Positions 25,077-33,358 of a stretch of 56,994 bases of DNA are shown in pieces. The first letter of the stretch is position 1, and the number at the start of each line of letters is the position of its first letter. The notes beneath the pieces are model-generated. The model was not told where the DNA came from, searched no databases, and saw nothing but the letters and a program-made list of their open reading frames with translations. The position numbers and the translations under genes were made by a program. The stretch spans positions 1 to 56,994 of the forward strand of contig JAGKTT010000009.1 of assembly GCA_021153285.1 (NCBI GenBank), given 5' to 3'. Source of the stretch: Bacteroidia bacterium. Its GTDB lineage: Bacteria; Bacteroidota; Bacteroidia; Bacteroidales; UBA932.

Positions 25077-25964
25077 TCATAGCAGGTCTTTCAAGATTTC
25101 GGCTTCCAGATGTAGAATTCTGGATATCTGCTTATGAGATGCCAGAAAGTTTTTTCGAAGTTCGTGAGCGAGACGGATACGTGAATTCACATCCAGAAAT
25201 CTTATATTGACACTTCCGAATTCCTTGTAAGCCAAACCGATGGCTATTTCTCTTAGATCCTTATCCGAGATAAAGGATCTGCTGCCTTGGGCCAATGTCT
25301 GATTGATTTTTCCTTCCAACTTTTTCGTGAGGAAGAACAGATACCTTACGGGAGTCTTGAATAAGGACTCGGCTCTGTTTATATCAGTGAAACACTGTGG
25401 ATTAATCATTCCTTCGCAATTGAATGACCAATTATCCGGAAATCTGACTCTGCTCTTCAGCAGGTCTCTCAGTTCGTTTTCTGAGAAGTCAGACATTGTC
25501 TTGAAGTCAGTTTCTTCCTCTTTACGGAACATCAGTCTGCAGGACCCCCAAGGGTATTCGGATGGCAGTCCTTTGAAGCCGGCCATAACAGAATTTCTGT
25601 CAATATATGCTGCTGTTTCCAGAATGTCTTCTTCATTCCATAGCGGGATGATGGAAACCGGCAACCGTTTCAGGAATTTTGGAATGCCATACTTATGTGA
25701 TATCCATTTGCCGGTCAGCAGTTTGTATTTGTCAATGAATTTTCGACAGCCTTTTTTGTTACTATAGAGCAGAAAGTGGACGTGGTTGTCCATCAATATG
25801 AAATCGAGTACAACGACACCTGTCAGCAGTCTGCAGATACCCACTCGATTGCAACCCAAAATGAAGTCTTGATTGTCCTTAAACATCCACGGCAGAACTG
25901 TGCCGTCTGTGCATACGTGAAAATAGCCGAAATCATCTTCTTTTTTCATCCTTTCGCGCCTCAC
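25077..25964 (-). CDS. REP-associated tyrosine transposase (RAYT, HUH endonuclease)
   Basis: A Y1-type transposase-like protein of 295 residues (or 290 from the Met at 25949). The HUH metal motif is in FILMDNHVHFLLY, followed by a helix with candidate catalytic Tyr (DKYKLLTGKWISHKYG) and the RAYT block AAYIDRNSVMAGFKGLPSEY then PWGS. The C-terminal 80 residues (ISDKDLREIAIGLAYKEFG, SHKQISRIL) look like an added helical DNA-binding domain, making it longer than minimal RAYTs. RAYTs nick and mobilise REP palindromes. The gene lies exactly between REP copies A and B, and its TGA begins at the first base after copy A. The HUH motif and frame are intact, so it may be active. Confidence 0.9.
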   Translation of the reverse strand: MRRERMKKEDDFGYFHVCTDGTVLPWMFKDNQDFILGCNRVGICRLLTGVVVLDFILMDNHVHFLLYSNKKGCRKFIDKYKLLTGKWISHKYGIPKFLKRLPVSIIPLWNEEDILETAAYIDRNSVMAGFKGLPSEYPWGSCRLMFRKEEETDFKTMSDFSENELRDLLKSRVRFPDNWSFNCEGMINPQCFTDINRAESLFKTPVRYLFFLTKKLEGKINQTLAQGSRSFISDKDLREIAIGLAYKEFGSVNIRFLDVNSRIRLAHELRKNFLASHKQISRILHLEAEILKDLL

Positions 25965-26086
25965 TCACAAGATGATACAGGTCTGTCACTCATACCTCTT
26001 CTTCCCTCTCCACCCAGACCATTTCAGTGGAATTAGAAGTCCGGTACAAATGTGCTAAAAGCTGTCCTCATCTCCAAATTTTTCTA

Positions 26087-26198
26087 CCCGTTGAGCGGAA
26101 AATCCTGCTCTGAATGTATTCTGGCCGCTCAACGGGTATGAAATCAATACCATTGAGCGGCTGGACTGGCTTCAGTGGCCGATTTTCCGCTCAACGGG
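26087..26198. repeat. REP-like nested palindrome, copy B (112 bp)
   Basis: Same order and orientation as copy A, with G for A at the fourth base and one change in the first spacer. Outer arms here are a perfect 18-bp inverted repeat, CCCGTTGAGCGGAAAATC / GATTTTCCGCTCAACGGG. Both copies are followed by TCA. Confidence 0.9.
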
Positions 26199-26286
26199 TC
26201 AGCAGAAGTTCCGGACAGATCGATGGAGCCAGATTGATGGAGGCGGCTCCGATAGCCAGACGCGCGGACTTCACTTTCAGACACAG

Positions 26287-26322
26287 AAAAACCGGCTCCA
26301 GAACGAATCTGGAACCGGTTTT
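26287..26322 (-). terminator. Terminator of the 26345-26617 gene
   Basis: AAACCGG(C)TCCAG / CTGGA(A)CCGGTTT hairpin; on the minus strand it is followed by a T run (complement of the A run at 26286-26290). Confidence 0.8.
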
Positions 26323-26344
26323 AAACTTTTGTCGTGTGGTAAGC

Positions 26345-26617
26345 CTACTGCTTTGAAACCACTGCGCTGAGCTTCTCGCAGAGCTCGTCGAGCTTCTCGA
26401 ACATCTCCTTTGTGAGAGCGTTGTAGAAAGCCTTCTTATTTCCCTCAGGGTGGCACGCACGGTGCTTGAGGTCATTGTAAAGCTCTACTGCCTCGTCGAT
26501 TATCTGTGCGATCTCGTCAGAATCCTTGTGTGGGTTAAGCGCAACGAAAAGAGCGCAGTCATCAATGAATTCAGCAACGAAATACTCAATGTCTTTCTTG
26601 AAAACTCTAAGGTTCAT
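26345..26617 (-). CDS. Small conserved helical protein of unknown function
   Basis: About 90 residues from the ATG at 26617 (MNLRVFKKDIEYFVAEFIDD); the frame extends 14 codons further but that part would include the promoter. The protein is predicted helical and acidic, with a conserved-looking core NPHKDSDEIAQIIDEAVELYNDL and HPEGNKKAFYNAL. It resembles a small cytosolic protein I have seen widely in Bacteroidales without a known role. Own promoter (TATATTTG, 26648-26655) and terminator. Confidence 0.75.
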   Translation of the reverse strand: MNLRVFKKDIEYFVAEFIDDCALFVALNPHKDSDEIAQIIDEAVELYNDLKHRACHPEGNKKAFYNALTKEMFEKLDELCEKLSAVVSKQ

Positions 26618-26647
26618 AGTAAAAAATATTTTTTGGTTATGGTCTTG

Positions 26648-26655
26648 CAAATATA
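26648..26655 (-). promoter_or_regulatory. -7 element of the 26345-26617 gene
   Basis: TATATTTG on the minus strand, 30 bp before the chosen start. Confidence 0.55.
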
Positions 26656-26830
26656 GCACTTTTCTGATTCATAGTATCATCTCCCGCAAGAAATCTTTAA
26701 AGAATGCAAAATTTCCAGATCATTCTTATCATCGCGTCAGGGCCAATCAAGTACCAGAAAAGCCTCCGATCCGTAATCTGAGTACGGAAAATTCCTCTAG
26801 GCACAAAAAATGAACATTTTCCCTAAAAAT

Positions 26831-26839
26831 GGGGGGGGG
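26831..26839 (+). repeat. G9 homopolymer next to the fimbrial promoter
   Basis: Nine consecutive G, seven bases upstream of the -33 TTG at 26847-26849. Homopolymers of this length are prone to slippage. Confidence 0.9.
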
Positions 26840-26846
26840 TAAATCT

Positions 26847-26876
26847 TTGATTTAAAATCTGAACTATCTAACTTTG
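26847..26876 (+). promoter_or_regulatory. Promoter of the fimbrial operon
   Basis: TTG at 26847-26849, a 19-bp spacer and TAACTTTG at 26869-26876 match the Bacteroidetes consensus. The start site would fall near 26883, which rules out the TTG at 26874 as a start codon of the first gene. Confidence 0.75.
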
Positions 26877-26900
26877 TTAGCCTTTTTACTAAACTTAAAT

Positions 26901-28181
26901 TTGAAACAGTTCATCAGAGTCTTCCTGGCGTTGGGAATCTTCCTGACATCAGTCCTGTCCGCGAAAGCTACAGGGCCATATGATTCTTATGCCATCCTGC
27001 ACGAAAAGGACTCTGCGATCGTGGAAAATTTCGCCATCTGGTACAAGGTCGACAGCATTGACATCAATCCGAACTATCTCGACAACAGGAGGCAGATGGA
27101 CCACATCATCCACTATCTCGAGACATCTCCACGCATCGACAGCATCACCATCTATGCCTGGTCTTCACCGGAGGGCCGCTACAGCTGGAACAAATATCTT
27201 TCAAAAGAGCGTGCCAAGTCTGCAAAGAAATTCCTTCTCAGACATTCTCCCGACAGCGCTAAACTGAACGCTGGAAAAATCCATATCAGCCCTATCGCCG
27301 AAAACTGGCAGGGACTCGTCAGACTTGTCGAGGAAAACTACGTCAGGGCAGACAGAGAACAGGTGCTTGATATCCTTTACGACCAGAATATCACCGATCA
27401 GGTAAGAAAGACCCGCCTCCAGAAACTTGACAGAGGCCGCTCCTGGAGATACCTGATCGACAATTATATGCCGCAGCTTCGTACAGCGACCTGGGTCTGC
27501 GTATGGGTGGAAGCTCCACCGGTTCTCCCGAATCCGGGCATCAGACGTGACACTCTCATCTGCCATCGCGGAACCATCATCACGCCTCCATTCCCGGAAA
27601 AGCCGGTCCTCACGGAAAAGAAGATGCTCTTCGCAGCTCGCACAAACCTCCTCGTGCCCGCGCTCAATGTCGGTCTCGAATTCCCGATCAAGAACAACTG
27701 GTCCTTCGGAATCGACTACTATTACCCTTGGGCAGTTTCCAAGCAGAACAGATGGTGCGGCGAGATGCTTGGTCTTTTCGTAGATGCCAAGTACTGGATC
27801 CCGGGTGAGAAATACGAGTGGACCAAGGCCCAAAGACTTCAAGGACACGCCATCGGTATCTACTCAGGTGCAGGCTACTACGATTACCAGAACATCCGTC
27901 ACGGCTATCAGGGCGAATACATCGATACCGGAGTGGACTATACATTCTCCCTCCCTGTGGGTCCCGAGGACAACAAATGGATGAGGATCGAATTCAATAT
28001 CGGATTCGGCTGGATCAGAACCTGGGCAAGGCATTACGCCCCAAGTTACGACTACACCCAGCTCATCAAGGACCAAGGCGTGAAGAACCTCGTCTTCGAC
28101 TATTTCGGACCGACCAGAGCATCCGTATCCTTCCTCCTTCCTATCAGTGCCACCTGCAAGAAGAAAGGAGGTAACCGATGA
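26901..28181 (+). CDS. DUF3575-type outer-membrane protein, first gene of the fimbrial operon
   Basis: About 426 residues from a TTG start at 26901, which places a signal peptide (KQFIRVFLALGIFLTSVLSA) at the N-terminus downstream of the mapped promoter; no ATG is suitable. The N-terminal half (residues 25-215) contains an OmpA-like pattern (IDSITIYAWSSPEGRYSWN, KERAKSAKKFLL), and the C-terminal half is a DUF3575-like beta-barrel (FAARTNLLVPALNVGLEFP and FGIDYYYPWA). Such proteins regularly open fimbrial loci in Bacteroidales and may anchor or export the fimbria. It overlaps the next gene by 4 bases (ATGA). Confidence 0.8.
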   Translation: MKQFIRVFLALGIFLTSVLSAKATGPYDSYAILHEKDSAIVENFAIWYKVDSIDINPNYLDNRRQMDHIIHYLETSPRIDSITIYAWSSPEGRYSWNKYLSKERAKSAKKFLLRHSPDSAKLNAGKIHISPIAENWQGLVRLVEENYVRADREQVLDILYDQNITDQVRKTRLQKLDRGRSWRYLIDNYMPQLRTATWVCVWVEAPPVLPNPGIRRDTLICHRGTIITPPFPEKPVLTEKKMLFAARTNLLVPALNVGLEFPIKNNWSFGIDYYYPWAVSKQNRWCGEMLGLFVDAKYWIPGEKYEWTKAQRLQGHAIGIYSGAGYYDYQNIRHGYQGEYIDTGVDYTFSLPVGPEDNKWMRIEFNIGFGWIRTWARHYAPSYDYTQLIKDQGVKNLVFDYFGPTRASVSFLLPISATCKKKGGNR

Positions 28182-29128
28182 GAAGGCTGTATCTGATATT
28201 GGCACTCGTGCTCATCACCTTGACGGCGGGAAGCTGCCGCAGGCGCCCGCTGGTGGAGATCGACAACAATGTCCTTCTGAACATCACCATCGGCACCGAC
28301 ATCGTGAACTACGAAGTCCGGACCCCGCCCGAAATGATGCGCGCCATCTTCTTCGACTCGAAGACCGGCGACTTCGTATCACACTCCTTCCTGCCTCACC
28401 ACGGAGGCTACGTCCACCTGATGCCGGGACGTGAATATGACATCCTCGTCTATAACTTCGACACCGAAGCCACCATCATCGACGGCGACTATAACCTGAA
28501 CTATATCCTCGCCTACACGAATCTCGTCCCTGAAAACATCAAGTCAAGGCTCAAGGGTCGTGCAGGAAAGGGCGAAGATGAAATGATCGTTTACGAGCCC
28601 GACCACCTTTTCGTCGGCAAGCTCGAAGATGTATATATCCCGATGCGAGGCTACGGAATGCCGGCCTTCGAGATCGACATCCACGCAGAAACCATCGTCC
28701 AGACCTGGATCGTCGAGATCGACAAGGTTCGCGGAGCGGAATATGTCGGAGCAGTCTCATCAGTGATCTCCGGCCTTGCGGACCACAATCTCATCGGCCG
28801 CGGCGAGCAGTCCTACGACGAAGCGACAGTCTTCTTCGAGGCCGCATCCCTCACCAAGGACGGACATTTCTACGCAAAGTTCAATACCTTCGGACGCAAT
28901 GCCCTCGCCGGCCGCAAGCAGGTCCTTTCCCTCGTCCTCACCGACACCGGCGGCAAAAGTTTCTGCTTCAATATGGACATCTCCGAAAAGTTCAATGACA
29001 ATCCTCTCCAGTACATCCTCATAAAGACCGATGACATCGTGATCGAAAAACCGGAACAGACCGGAGGCGGAGGACTTGCTCCGTCGGTAGATGAATGGGG
29101 AGAGATAAACACAGAAATCGTAATTTAA
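28178..29128 (+). CDS. DUF5119-type fimbrial lipoprotein
   Basis: 316 residues with lipobox TAGSC (Cys about residue 20) followed by RRRPLVEID. The remainder has two beta-sandwich-like halves (MMRAIFFDSKTGDFVSHSF; FAVE-type strands; HAETIVQTWIVEIDKV). Order and size fit DUF5119 or FimB/Mfa2-like proteins, which in characterised fimbriae act as anchor and length regulator. I place it as DUF5119 with moderate certainty. ATGA overlap with the preceding gene shows translational coupling. Confidence 0.7.
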   Translation: MRRLYLILALVLITLTAGSCRRRPLVEIDNNVLLNITIGTDIVNYEVRTPPEMMRAIFFDSKTGDFVSHSFLPHHGGYVHLMPGREYDILVYNFDTEATIIDGDYNLNYILAYTNLVPENIKSRLKGRAGKGEDEMIVYEPDHLFVGKLEDVYIPMRGYGMPAFEIDIHAETIVQTWIVEIDKVRGAEYVGAVSSVISGLADHNLIGRGEQSYDEATVFFEAASLTKDGHFYAKFNTFGRNALAGRKQVLSLVLTDTGGKSFCFNMDISEKFNDNPLQYILIKTDDIVIEKPEQTGGGGLAPSVDEWGEINTEIVI

Positions 29129-29144
29129 AGAAATACAGACAGGT

Positions 29145-30149
29145 ATGAAGAAACTCATAATCATAGCACTCATCATAGGATTTGCCTCGGCTTGCACAAA
29201 GTCGAGCATCCGCTATGAGCAGCCGGGAGAGATTTCTTTCCGACCTGTCACAGCTATGACCACTAAAGCTGCAATTAGCGGCACGACATATCCTGAGGAT
29301 TCCACATTCAATGTCTGGGCCTGGTGGGGTGATGTGCCGGAGAATACATCACTTTCGAAATTCCCTTCAGGAGCTGAGATGTATCTCAATAAACGACCTT
29401 TCGGCAAAGACGAAAATGGAAACAGCTGGGTGGGACTGGATGTGCCGTACTTCTGGCCGACGCGAGGCTCGCTTGTCTTTGCCGGATATTCTCCGGTTTC
29501 TGCCAAGGCTCAGAACTTCAGCTATTCCTGGAGTAACAAGACAATGACCATCACGGCCTATGAACAGTCAACAGATATTTCCAAGACAGTCGATCTGATG
29601 TGGTTCGATGTGACAGAGCGCTCATACACGGACAATAACAACAAGAACGCACAGGATGAGAGTGTGAATGGCGTGCCAGTAGTCTTCAAGCATCTTCTCT
29701 CCTGGCTGACATTCAAGTTCACGAAGTCTGACAATATAATTACCGGTGTAGAACTTCTGGGCATAGAGACTAAAGCAAGATTCACTTCCAGTCCTGCTGC
29801 GGGAACTGAAAACTGGACCGACCATACCGATTCTTCCACTATGCCAGTCTGGAGAGGAAGCGAGAAAATCACAGATGGTGAAAAGGTGCTGGAATCCACC
29901 GATAACGGCGTTCTCGTCATCCCTCAGCCTTGTACTGCAGAGCACGTCCAGCTTCAGATCAGATATAAGACATCGGAGACTGGAAATGAAAACACCAAGA
30001 CCGTCTACCTCACAGCCGGAGCGGACGGATATATCTGGAAACCTGGTAAGCATTACACCTACACCATCACCTTCGGGCAGAATGAAATCCTGGTCCTTCC
30101 TGATGTTACCGACTGGGAAACCGTGACAGTAGATATAGAAGTACAATAA
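29145..30149 (+). CDS. Fimbrillin-family lipoprotein F1
   Basis: 334 residues of the Mfa-like fimbrillin family (P. gingivalis FimA/Mfa1 superfamily). Lipobox FASACTKS, then the shared N-terminal motif IRYEQPGEISFRPV and TTKAAISG, where a trypsin-like protease could free the donor-strand groove. The conserved core YFWPTRGSLVFAGYSP and VDLMWFD, FKHLLSWLTFKF follow, and the end is EILVLPDVTDWETVTVDIEVQ in general form (strand A2-like). Predicted surface pilus subunit. 16 nt after the DUF5119 gene. Confidence 0.88.
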   Translation: MKKLIIIALIIGFASACTKSSIRYEQPGEISFRPVTAMTTKAAISGTTYPEDSTFNVWAWWGDVPENTSLSKFPSGAEMYLNKRPFGKDENGNSWVGLDVPYFWPTRGSLVFAGYSPVSAKAQNFSYSWSNKTMTITAYEQSTDISKTVDLMWFDVTERSYTDNNNKNAQDESVNGVPVVFKHLLSWLTFKFTKSDNIITGVELLGIETKARFTSSPAAGTENWTDHTDSSTMPVWRGSEKITDGEKVLESTDNGVLVIPQPCTAEHVQLQIRYKTSETGNENTKTVYLTAGADGYIWKPGKHYTYTITFGQNEILVLPDVTDWETVTVDIEVQ

Positions 30150-30166
30150 AAGACAATAAGCGGGTA

Positions 30167-31225
30167 ATGAAAAGATTTGCAATTGCAGCCTTGATCCTCC
30201 TATCGGTCCTGGCCTGCACCAAATCAAATATTCAGTACGAACCGACAGGGGAGATCTCTCTCCGGCCGGTCGCTGAAAAGGCCACCAAGGCAGCGCACAC
30301 GACCACTGCCTATGGAGAAGGTGCGCCCGCTTTCAATGTCTGGGCCTGGTGGGCTGATGCGAATCCTGGAGCAGCTGTGGATACATATTTAGCTTCAAAC
30401 GACGTAACACCATACATCAGTAAAGGCGAATTTGTGCATAGTGGAAGCGGCAGCTGGGGCGGCAGTACACCTTATTACTGGCCGACACGAGGTTCGCTTG
30501 TCTTCGCCGGATATTCTCCGTCCCAGACGCTCGGCGGAACCTTCGATTATGATGTAAAGACAGGAAAGTTTACAGCCAAGGATTATGTCCAGTCGCATTA
30601 TATCGATCAGACCGTGGACCTGATGTGGTTCGACAGAACGAAATTCCATAATACCAATGATAATGTCAATGGCAAAGGACAGACTGTAAACGGTGTTCCG
30701 GTGGTCTTCCATCACGCCCTCTCCTGGCTGGAATTCCGTGTCGTGCGCAAGGCTGACGTTCCGGCGAACTGGCTGATAACAGAGCTTGGTCTTACCGGCA
30801 TCGAGACCAAGGCGGATTTTGACTCAAAGGGTGCCACTCAGTGGACAAATCACAGAGAGACCGGTGGTGTCCGTGTCTGGAACGGTTCCCACCTGGCTCT
30901 GCCTGCAGATCAGGAAAATGGATCCACTGAGGCTGATGTCCTCGAATCCACTCCTAATGGAGTCGTAGTCATCCCTCAGACCTGTGCCGACCAAGCAGCA
31001 AATCTTGTCGTAACATATAACCTCAAGAAATACGACGGAACAGATGACAGCTGGCTAAGAGCCCAGACAGTGACTCTGCCTCTGACTGCCGGAACAGACG
31101 GAGGGACCTGGCTGCCGGGAAAGAAATATATATACACAATAGTCTTCGGTAACAATGAAATCAAGATTTCCCCAGAAGTGAAGGATTGGGAAGATCGCGG
31201 AAATGTAGAAATAGAAGTGCAATAA
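30167..31225 (+). CDS. Fimbrillin-family lipoprotein F2
   Basis: 352 residues, the closest paralogue of F1: lipobox VLACTKS, IQYEPTGEISLRPV, EKATKAAHT, YYWPTRGSLVFAGYSP and VDLMWFDRTKF. F1 and F2 share a 45-bp block around WPTRGSLVFAGYSP that is almost identical at nucleotide level, pointing to a recent duplication or gene conversion. C-terminus EIKISPEVKDWEDRG then VEIEVQ. 17 nt after F1. Confidence 0.88.
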   Translation: MKRFAIAALILLSVLACTKSNIQYEPTGEISLRPVAEKATKAAHTTTAYGEGAPAFNVWAWWADANPGAAVDTYLASNDVTPYISKGEFVHSGSGSWGGSTPYYWPTRGSLVFAGYSPSQTLGGTFDYDVKTGKFTAKDYVQSHYIDQTVDLMWFDRTKFHNTNDNVNGKGQTVNGVPVVFHHALSWLEFRVVRKADVPANWLITELGLTGIETKADFDSKGATQWTNHRETGGVRVWNGSHLALPADQENGSTEADVLESTPNGVVVIPQTCADQAANLVVTYNLKKYDGTDDSWLRAQTVTLPLTAGTDGGTWLPGKKYIYTIVFGNNEIKISPEVKDWEDRGNVEIEVQ

Positions 31226-31276
31226 ATAAGAAAACAATATAACACAAAATTCAAGTAACAATTAAACAAACGAGTT

Positions 31277-32335
31277 ATGACGAAACTTGTAATCGCAGCT
31301 CTTGCCATAGCAGCTATGGCAGCCTGCACAAAATCAAATGTTCAGTACGAGCAGCCGGGCGAAATCGCTTTCCAGCCGGTAGCTCAGAAGGCGACCAAGG
31401 CTACTTCGATCAGTACATCGTATCCTACAGGTGAAAAATTCAATGTCTGGGCTTGGTGGGGATCAGAGGAAGCTGAAAGCTCAAGCTTTGGCTCTCCTAT
31501 TTTGTATATTGAAGAAGGGACATTTGCAAAGAAAGGTAACAGTTGGGGAGGCGCCCCAACACCATATTACTGGCCTACAACTGGTTCTCTGCTCTTTGCA
31601 GGTTATTCTCCTGCTGAAGCACAGGGTACATTTAAGTATGTTTTGAATACTAAAACATTCACAGCTACCCAGTTTATTCAGCCTTTTCACATTAGTGAAA
31701 CTGTGGACCTGATGTGGTTTGATGTCATAGATGAATCATATGATAAAACTACGATGCCGGATACAGGTGTTCCTGCTACATTTAATCATGCTCTTGCCTG
31801 GCTGACATTTAAATTTAATCTTGAGAATGATGCGCCAGATAATTGGCGTGTTAAAGAAGTAACACTTACTGGTATAGAGAATGTGTCGACTTTCACAGCT
31901 GTAAAAGGACAAGCCCCAAGTTGGGGCACTCCAACACCTACAGGTGATGGTAGGATGAATGTTTATACTAACGCTACGGGTGTTACTATAGCAAAGACTG
32001 CTGACGGAACTGTTCTAGAGAATACAGCTGATGCTAGTATTGAAAAAGGTGCTGTGCTGGTAATTCCACAGTCTTGCACAAAAGACGATGCTAGCCTTGA
32101 AATAACTTATGACCTTAAGAATCCTGCGTATAAGGAAGGGATCGATAATGGAGCAACAGAGTATCTTTTAGGCCAAAAGGTTCTTCTGCCATTGAATGGT
32201 AACAATGTCGGCGATGCTTGGAATGTGGGCACACACTATATTTATAATATTGTATTTGGTGCAAACGAAATCCTTATTGCTCCTGAAGTTACTGCTTGGG
32301 ATCCAGGGGTAAATCAGGATATTACATTTCAGTAA
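31277..32335 (+). CDS. Fimbrillin-family lipoprotein F3 (mosaic composition)
   Basis: 352 residues. Lipobox MAACTKS, VQYEQPGEIAFQPV, QKATKATSIS, YYWPTTGSLLFAGYSP, VDLMWFDVIDE, FNHALAWLTFKF. The first about 150 bp are GC-balanced and very like F1/F2, while the rest (from about 31480) is clearly AT-richer with different codons, so the gene is a mosaic. The 51-bp A-rich leader, unlike the 15-20 bp gaps before F1 and F2, is the sort that gives strong translation in Bacteroidetes; F3 may be a major subunit. Confidence 0.88.
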   Translation: MTKLVIAALAIAAMAACTKSNVQYEQPGEIAFQPVAQKATKATSISTSYPTGEKFNVWAWWGSEEAESSSFGSPILYIEEGTFAKKGNSWGGAPTPYYWPTTGSLLFAGYSPAEAQGTFKYVLNTKTFTATQFIQPFHISETVDLMWFDVIDESYDKTTMPDTGVPATFNHALAWLTFKFNLENDAPDNWRVKEVTLTGIENVSTFTAVKGQAPSWGTPTPTGDGRMNVYTNATGVTIAKTADGTVLENTADASIEKGAVLVIPQSCTKDDASLEITYDLKNPAYKEGIDNGATEYLLGQKVLLPLNGNNVGDAWNVGTHYIYNIVFGANEILIAPEVTAWDPGVNQDITFQ

Positions 32336-32377
32336 AATATTTCACAAAACATATTAACAACTTTAATCAAAACTATT

Positions 32378-33355
32378 ATGAAAAAGTTTTTATTTTCCGT
32401 TCTTGCTGTGGGCGCATTGGTAGCCTGCACAAAGTCTGAGGTGAAGTACGAGGGCGAGTCTGAAATCGCTTTCCGTCCTGTGTCTTCTGTAAACACAAAG
32501 GCGGTGGGAGCTATCCCATCTACAACTTATCCTACTGATGAGAACTTCCTTGTGTGGGCTTATTGGCAGGATGTTCCAGCTGGCAGTGATAAGAATGCAT
32601 TTACTTCTCCTACAACTTACATAGACCGTAAGGAGTTTAAGAATGCAACAACTAAACTTTGGAAAGGTGCTGACAAATCTTATTTCTGGCCAAAAACAGG
32701 TTCGCTTGTATTCGCTTGCGTAAGCCCTGCTGATGCTCCATTTATGGATAATGTTCTGCCTACTCATACATTAGCTAATGAGTTTGCTTTTAACTATGCA
32801 AATTCAAACAATACAGCTGAAACCAGAGATCTGCTTTGGGCAAATTGCGCGGCTTCATACAATGAGGCGACTGCAGGAGTAAATGGTGTTCCTGTAGAAT
32901 TTAACCATGCTCTTGCTTGGATTACATTCCGAGTAAAGGGTAATGGCGCAGCTCAGGGAGATTATACAATAACTAGCCTTACACTTAATCAGGTAATGAC
33001 TGGAGCTCACTTTAAGTCTGCTGGAAATGGTTCTTGGATGTCACATATGACACCTCTTGACTACGATGTGTTTACAGGAAGCCAGGCTCTTACAGGTTCT
33101 CTCGTAGACCTTGAGACAAATGCAAGAGGAACTCTTGTAATCCCACAGGCTAAGGATGTTGATTATACTGCAACTCTTAAATATACTAATGCTACAGGTG
33201 ATAATCCAATCGACGAGACTATCGAACTTCAGCTCGGTAAAAGCTGGGAGATTGGCAAGCACTATATCTATGACATCACATTCAGCCCTAAAGAGATTCT
33301 TATTGCTCCTACTGTAGCTGACTGGGTACCTGTTGAAATGCCTATCAATTACTAA
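32378..33355 (+). CDS. Fimbrillin-family lipoprotein F4 (candidate major subunit)
   Basis: 325 residues. Lipobox LVACTKS, VKYEGESEIAFRPV, VNTKAVGA, FWPKTGSLVFACVSP, FNHALAWITFRVKG, ending EILIAPTVADWVPVEMPINY. It uses a narrow set of codons (GCT, ACA, CTT) throughout and has an A-rich 42-bp leader, both usual for highly expressed Bacteroidetes genes, so I suggest it is the main shaft fimbrillin. This is inference. Confidence 0.87.
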   Translation: MKKFLFSVLAVGALVACTKSEVKYEGESEIAFRPVSSVNTKAVGAIPSTTYPTDENFLVWAYWQDVPAGSDKNAFTSPTTYIDRKEFKNATTKLWKGADKSYFWPKTGSLVFACVSPADAPFMDNVLPTHTLANEFAFNYANSNNTAETRDLLWANCAASYNEATAGVNGVPVEFNHALAWITFRVKGNGAAQGDYTITSLTLNQVMTGAHFKSAGNGSWMSHMTPLDYDVFTGSQALTGSLVDLETNARGTLVIPQAKDVDYTATLKYTNATGDNPIDETIELQLGKSWEIGKHYIYDITFSPKEILIAPTVADWVPVEMPINY

Positions 33356-33358
33356 TCA

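Larger units (their letters stand above)
24965..26198. mobile_element. REP-RAYT-REP unit
   Basis: Two directly repeated 112-bp REP elements bracket the RAYT gene. The spacer between the RAYT start and copy B (25965-26086) contains no gene. The unit sits between galE and a small minus-strand gene. RAYTs are usually domesticated, but the direct-repeat bracket means the whole block could in principle be lost or amplified by recombination between copies. Confidence 0.75.

Noticed and set aside
26874..26900. TTG at 26874 as the start of the DUF3575-type gene
   Set aside because: It lies inside the predicted -7 element; the TTG at 26901 leaves room for a leader and gives a proper signal peptide.
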